A DNA stretch of 64,000 nucleotides from DASTOB01 sp035720425 (GTDB lineage Bacteria > Chloroflexota > Limnocylindria > Limnocylindrales > CSP1-4): contig DASTOB010000061.1 of the NCBI GenBank assembly GCA_035720425.1, positions 1 through 64,000 of the forward strand, read 5' to 3'. This document shows positions 61,385 through 64,000 of this stretch, piece by piece. Numbering within the stretch: position 1 is the stretch's first letter; the number at the start of each line of letters is the position of its first letter. Under the pieces are notes generated by a model, which was not told the DNA's origin, did not search any database, and saw only the letters and a list, made by a program, of their open reading frames with translations. A program made the position numbers and the translations under genes.

Positions 61385-62064
61385 CCGGCTCGTTCGTCTC
61401 CCCAGAGACCCGGCAGCGGATCCGCGGCTGGGCCGTCCCCGTCGCCGTCGCGATGGGTCGCCTCGGCCTGACCCCGAACGCGCTGACCGTCATCGGCTTC
61501 GCCGGCACGACGGTCGCGGCGATCGCGGCGGCCACCCAGCAGTGGCTGCTGGCCGGGATCCTCGTCCTCGCCTTCGGGATCTTCGACCTGTTCGATGGTG
61601 CTCTCGCGCGGGCGACCGGGCGGGCGACGAAGTTCGGTGCGTTCCTCGACTCGACCCTCGACCGAACCGGCGAGAGCCTCGTCGTCGCCGGTGTGGCGGT
61701 CGGGTGTGCGGGCGCGGATTTCATCGCCGGCGTCGCGCTTGCCGGGATCGCTGCGACGTTTGCATCGGGCGTCACGTACACGAGAGCCAAGGCCGAGGCG
61801 CTCGGGCTCCATGGTGAAGTCGGGTTCGCCCCTCGACCCGAACGGCTGGCCATCCTCGCCGCCGGACTCGTCCTGGCCGACGTATTGGGTGGCGTCGGCC
61901 GCGGGGAACCCGCCTCCGAGCTCTTCATCCAGGTCGACCCGGTTTGGCTCACGGGCACGTATGCGCTGATGGTGTCGCTCGGCCTCATCGCGATCCTGTC
62001 GGCCGTGACCGTCCTCCAGCGCATCGTCCACGTCAAACGACAACTCGAATCCACCGACCAGTAG
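61381..62064 (+). CDS. CDP-alcohol phosphatidyltransferase, probable phosphatidylinositol-phosphate synthase
   Basis: 227 residues from GTG 61381, six membrane helices. The family active site D-x2-D-G-x2-A-R-x8-G-x3-D-x3-D is complete, running from FDLFDGALARATGR to FGAFLDSTLDR. Joins CDP-diacylglycerol to inositol phosphate (PIP synthase, actinobacterial type) or to another alcohol phosphate. The inositol assignment rests on the next gene, inositol-3-phosphate synthase, 21 bases downstream, and on the following acyltransferase. Confidence 0.85.
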   Translation: MTGSFVSPETRQRIRGWAVPVAVAMGRLGLTPNALTVIGFAGTTVAAIAAATQQWLLAGILVLAFGIFDLFDGALARATGRATKFGAFLDSTLDRTGESLVVAGVAVGCAGADFIAGVALAGIAATFASGVTYTRAKAEALGLHGEVGFAPRPERLAILAAGLVLADVLGGVGRGEPASELFIQVDPVWLTGTYALMVSLGLIAILSAVTVLQRIVHVKRQLESTDQ

Positions 62065-62085
62065 TCGAACAGCAGGGAGCAGCGA

Positions 62086-63351
62086 ATGGCCACCAACGGC
62101 AAGAACGGCAAGGGTGCGAAGAACGGCGCGACGCCGGACAACACGTGGGCGGGCGCCGCCCGCCGCAAGGACGGCAAGATCCGCGTCGCCATCGTCGGCG
62201 TCGGCAACTGCGCCAGCAGCCTCGTCCAGGGCCGCTACTACTACGAGGACGCCAGGGAAGGCGACTTCGTCCCGGGCCTCATGCACGTCAACCTCGGCGG
62301 TTACCACGTCCGCGACATCGAGTTCGTGGCCGCGTTCGACATCGACAAGAACAAGGTCGGCAAGGACCTCTCGGATGCCATCTACACGAAGCCGAACAAC
62401 ACGTACGTGTTCCAGCAGGTCCCGCACACCGGCGTGACGGTCGAGCGCGGGATGACCCACGACGGCCTCGGCAAGTACCTGAGCCAGGTCATCGAGAAGG
62501 CCCCCGGCGCGACGGCCGACATCGTCGGCATCCTCAAGGAGCGCGAGGTCGACGTCATGGTCAGCTACCTCCCGGTCGGGAGCGAGCAGGCCACGAAGTG
62601 GTACGTCGAGCAGGCCCTCCAGGCGGGCGTCGGGTTCATCAACGCGATCCCGGTGTTCATCGGCCGCGAGCCGTACTGGCAGCGCCGCTTCGCCGAGGCC
62701 GGCCTGCCGGTGATCGGCGACGACATCAAGAGCCAGGTCGGCGCGACGATCAGCCACCGCGTCCTGACCCGCCTGTTCATGGACCGCGGTGTGCGCCTCG
62801 ATCGGACCTACCAGCTCAACTTCGGGGGCAACACGGACTTCCTCAACATGCTCGAGCGCGAGCGGCTCGAGTCGAAGAAGATCAGCAAGACCAACGCCGT
62901 CACGTCGATGCTCGACTACGAGCTCGACCCCGACGACGTCCACGTCGGCCCGAGCGACCATGTGCCGTGGCTGCAGGACCGCAAGTGGTGCTACATCCGG
63001 ATGGAGGGCACGACCTACGGCGACGTCCCGCTCAACGCGGAGCTCAAGCTCGAGGTCTGGGACAGCCCGAACAGCGCCGGCGTCATCACCGACGCGATCC
63101 GCTGCCTCAAGCTGGGCCTCGACCGAGGTCTCGCGGGCACGCTCGTCGCCCCGTCGAGCTACTTCATGAAGAGCCCGCCGATCCAGATCCACGACGACAT
63201 CGCGTTCAACCGCGTCGAGGCGTTCATCCGGGGCGAGGACACGGAAACGCTCGTCGGCACGGAGGCACCGCAGAAGCGGACCCTCCGCAAGCTGGCCGCG
63301 GCGCCGAAGCCGAAGACCGCCACCGCCGAGCGGGCACCCTCCACGCGGTGA
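62086..63351 (+). CDS. ino1: inositol-3-phosphate synthase
   Basis: 421 residues, actinobacterial size class. Converts glucose-6-phosphate to inositol-3-phosphate with a bound NAD. The NAD loop VAIVGVGNCASSLVQGRYYY is near residue 33; GADIVGILKER-type region, NAIPVFIGREPYW, IGDDIKSQVGATISHRVL and NFGGNTDFLNM are typical. The first 25 residues are Lys/Asn/Gly-rich and the last 35 basic, both probably disordered. A GGGAG box precedes the ATG. Supplies the head group for the PIP synthase encoded just upstream. Confidence 0.94.
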   Translation: MATNGKNGKGAKNGATPDNTWAGAARRKDGKIRVAIVGVGNCASSLVQGRYYYEDAREGDFVPGLMHVNLGGYHVRDIEFVAAFDIDKNKVGKDLSDAIYTKPNNTYVFQQVPHTGVTVERGMTHDGLGKYLSQVIEKAPGATADIVGILKEREVDVMVSYLPVGSEQATKWYVEQALQAGVGFINAIPVFIGREPYWQRRFAEAGLPVIGDDIKSQVGATISHRVLTRLFMDRGVRLDRTYQLNFGGNTDFLNMLERERLESKKISKTNAVTSMLDYELDPDDVHVGPSDHVPWLQDRKWCYIRMEGTTYGDVPLNAELKLEVWDSPNSAGVITDAIRCLKLGLDRGLAGTLVAPSSYFMKSPPIQIHDDIAFNRVEAFIRGEDTETLVGTEAPQKRTLRKLAAAPKPKTATAERAPSTR

Positions 63352-64000
63352 AGCGACGCGCCCTCCGAGGTCCGAGGCCAGGCTCCGCGAGGCCAGGCTC
63401 CGCGAAGCCATCGGCCCGGGGACTCGAGGCGCCGCATCGGCCGCGCCGATCCGGGTCGCGGCTGGTCGAGCGCTCGGCCGTCGTCGCCTATCGGACCGCG
63501 GCCGCGGTCATCGGTCGGCTGCCCGCCGCCCCGGCCCGCTTCGTCATCGGCCTTGGCGCCCAGCTGTCGTACCTCGCGTGGCCTGCCAAGCGGCGGGGGT
63601 CGAACGCGAATTTCGGCCACGTTCTGGGTCTCCCCCCGGACCATCCCCGCGTTCGCCGCCTCGCGCTGGCGGCCTACCGGGAGTACGCGCGCTACCTCGT
63701 CGAGCTCATGCAGCTGCCCCGCCTTCCGGCGTCGGAGGCGGGTCGGCTCCTGCCGACCGTGGACGTCGATGCCGTCGAGCCGATCTGGCGCGAGTCGCGC
63801 GGCGGGCTCATCTTCGCCGTCGGCCATGTCGGCAACAACGAGGCGGTCGCGGCCGGGATCGCGTCGCGCGGCTGGCCGATCAGCGTCGTCGCCGACGACA
63901 CCGCCTTTCCGGAGCTGTACGAGGACTTCCGCCGGATGCGTGCGACGTGGGGAATCCGGCTCATCCCGTGGCGCAACCTGCGCGAGATCTACGGCGTGCT
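63348..64000 (+). CDS. LpxL/PatA-type lysophospholipid acyltransferase, partial
   Basis: The GTG at 63348 overlaps the ino1 stop (GTGA) and opens a frame that runs off the window end after about 217 residues. The first 40 residues are basic and include two RPGSA repeats. Conserved LpxL-family parts follow: VVAYRTAAAVIGRLP, NFGHVLGL, and the catalytic H-x4-E motif in FAVGHVGNNEAV. In actinobacteria the homologue PatA acylates phosphatidylinositol mannosides and lies next to pgsA; the same neighbourhood here suggests a phosphoinositide-derived glycolipid. The remainder is outside the window. Confidence 0.85.
   Translation, partial: MKRRALRGPRPGSARPGSAKPSARGLEAPHRPRRSGSRLVERSAVVAYRTAAAVIGRLPAAPARFVIGLGAQLSYLAWPAKRRGSNANFGHVLGLPPDHPRVRRLALAAYREYARYLVELMQLPRLPASEAGRLLPTVDVDAVEPIWRESRGGLIFAVGHVGNNEAVAAGIASRGWPISVVADDTAFPELYEDFRRMRATWGIRLIPWRNLREIYGV
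63374..63403 (+). repeat. 15-base tandem repeat, two copies
   Basis: GAGGCCAGGCTCCGC occurs twice in direct succession near the start of the acyltransferase gene. In frame it encodes an RPGSA repeat, so length changes would not shift the frame. Confidence 0.6.

Noticed and set aside
60760..63411. Minus-strand open frame of about 880 codons
   Set aside because: Antisense to ArsR, PIP synthase and ino1; biased composition and no recognisable domain.

Overview
The window is a dense, high-GC chromosomal segment with almost no non-coding DNA. Genes sit in short operons stitched by 1-4 base stop/start overlaps, GTG starts are frequent and TGA is the usual stop. Gene content suggests a monoderm-like, aerobic, GC-rich bacterium, most likely Chloroflexota (Limnocylindria-like), with several actinobacterial-style traits: HspR, a CeoB/CeoC-like TrkA pair, phosphatidylinositol synthesis and trehalose synthesis. 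The lineage is inference; there is no rRNA or ribosomal marker here. I see no tRNA, rRNA, CRISPR array, transposase, integrase or phage gene.

Layout. 142-6203 (minus): acyl-ACP thioesterase, three unknown small proteins, acylphosphatase, DNA polymerase III delta', a NYN-domain protein with a long basic repeat tail, and a GNAT acetyltransferase. 6619-13090 (plus): a complete branched-chain amino-acid-type ABC importer (binding protein, two permeases, two ATPases), with a strong hairpin after the binding-protein gene. 13118-14974 (minus): membrane protein, hypoxanthine phosphoribosyltransferase, nuclease-like protein, zinc-ribbon protein. 15082-23941 (plus): CsoR with its own operator, orphan histidine kinase, RsmG, a phosphoesterase, and a KimA-like permease followed by a universal stress protein and two TrkA-type proteins. 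24081-31314 (plus): heat-shock operon hsp20-hspR-lon-dnaJ-clpB behind a HAIR-like element. 31335-38511: Nudix, cupin, PurH, GlpX, FolK, an unknown protein and a MidA-like methyltransferase.

38832-53851 (plus) is a 14-gene-order complex I operon, A-B-C-D-H-(I/E)-F-(G)-J-K-L-M-N, with a rebuilt electron-input module. NuoI appears cut in two. Its first [4Fe-4S] half is fused to a NuoE remnant that has lost its [2Fe-2S] cysteines. Its second cluster and tail are fused to the end of an 884-residue protein that joins a NuoG N-terminus to a GltD-like NAD(P)H/FAD oxidoreductase. NuoF in the same operon has lost parts of its NADH-site and N3-cluster motifs. This is the most interesting system in the window.

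53918-64000: trehalose-6-phosphate synthase and phosphatase (convergent), a TlpA-like thioredoxin, a sortase-like protein with Ser at the Cys position, a CorA transporter with GMS for GMN, an MFS exporter, and an ArsR-controlled phosphoinositide locus (ArsR, PIP synthase, inositol-phosphate synthase, LpxL/PatA-type acyltransferase cut by the window end).

A recurring regulatory theme is leaderless transcription. About ten operon-head genes have a TANNNT -10 box only 6-9 bases before the start codon and no ribosome binding site.
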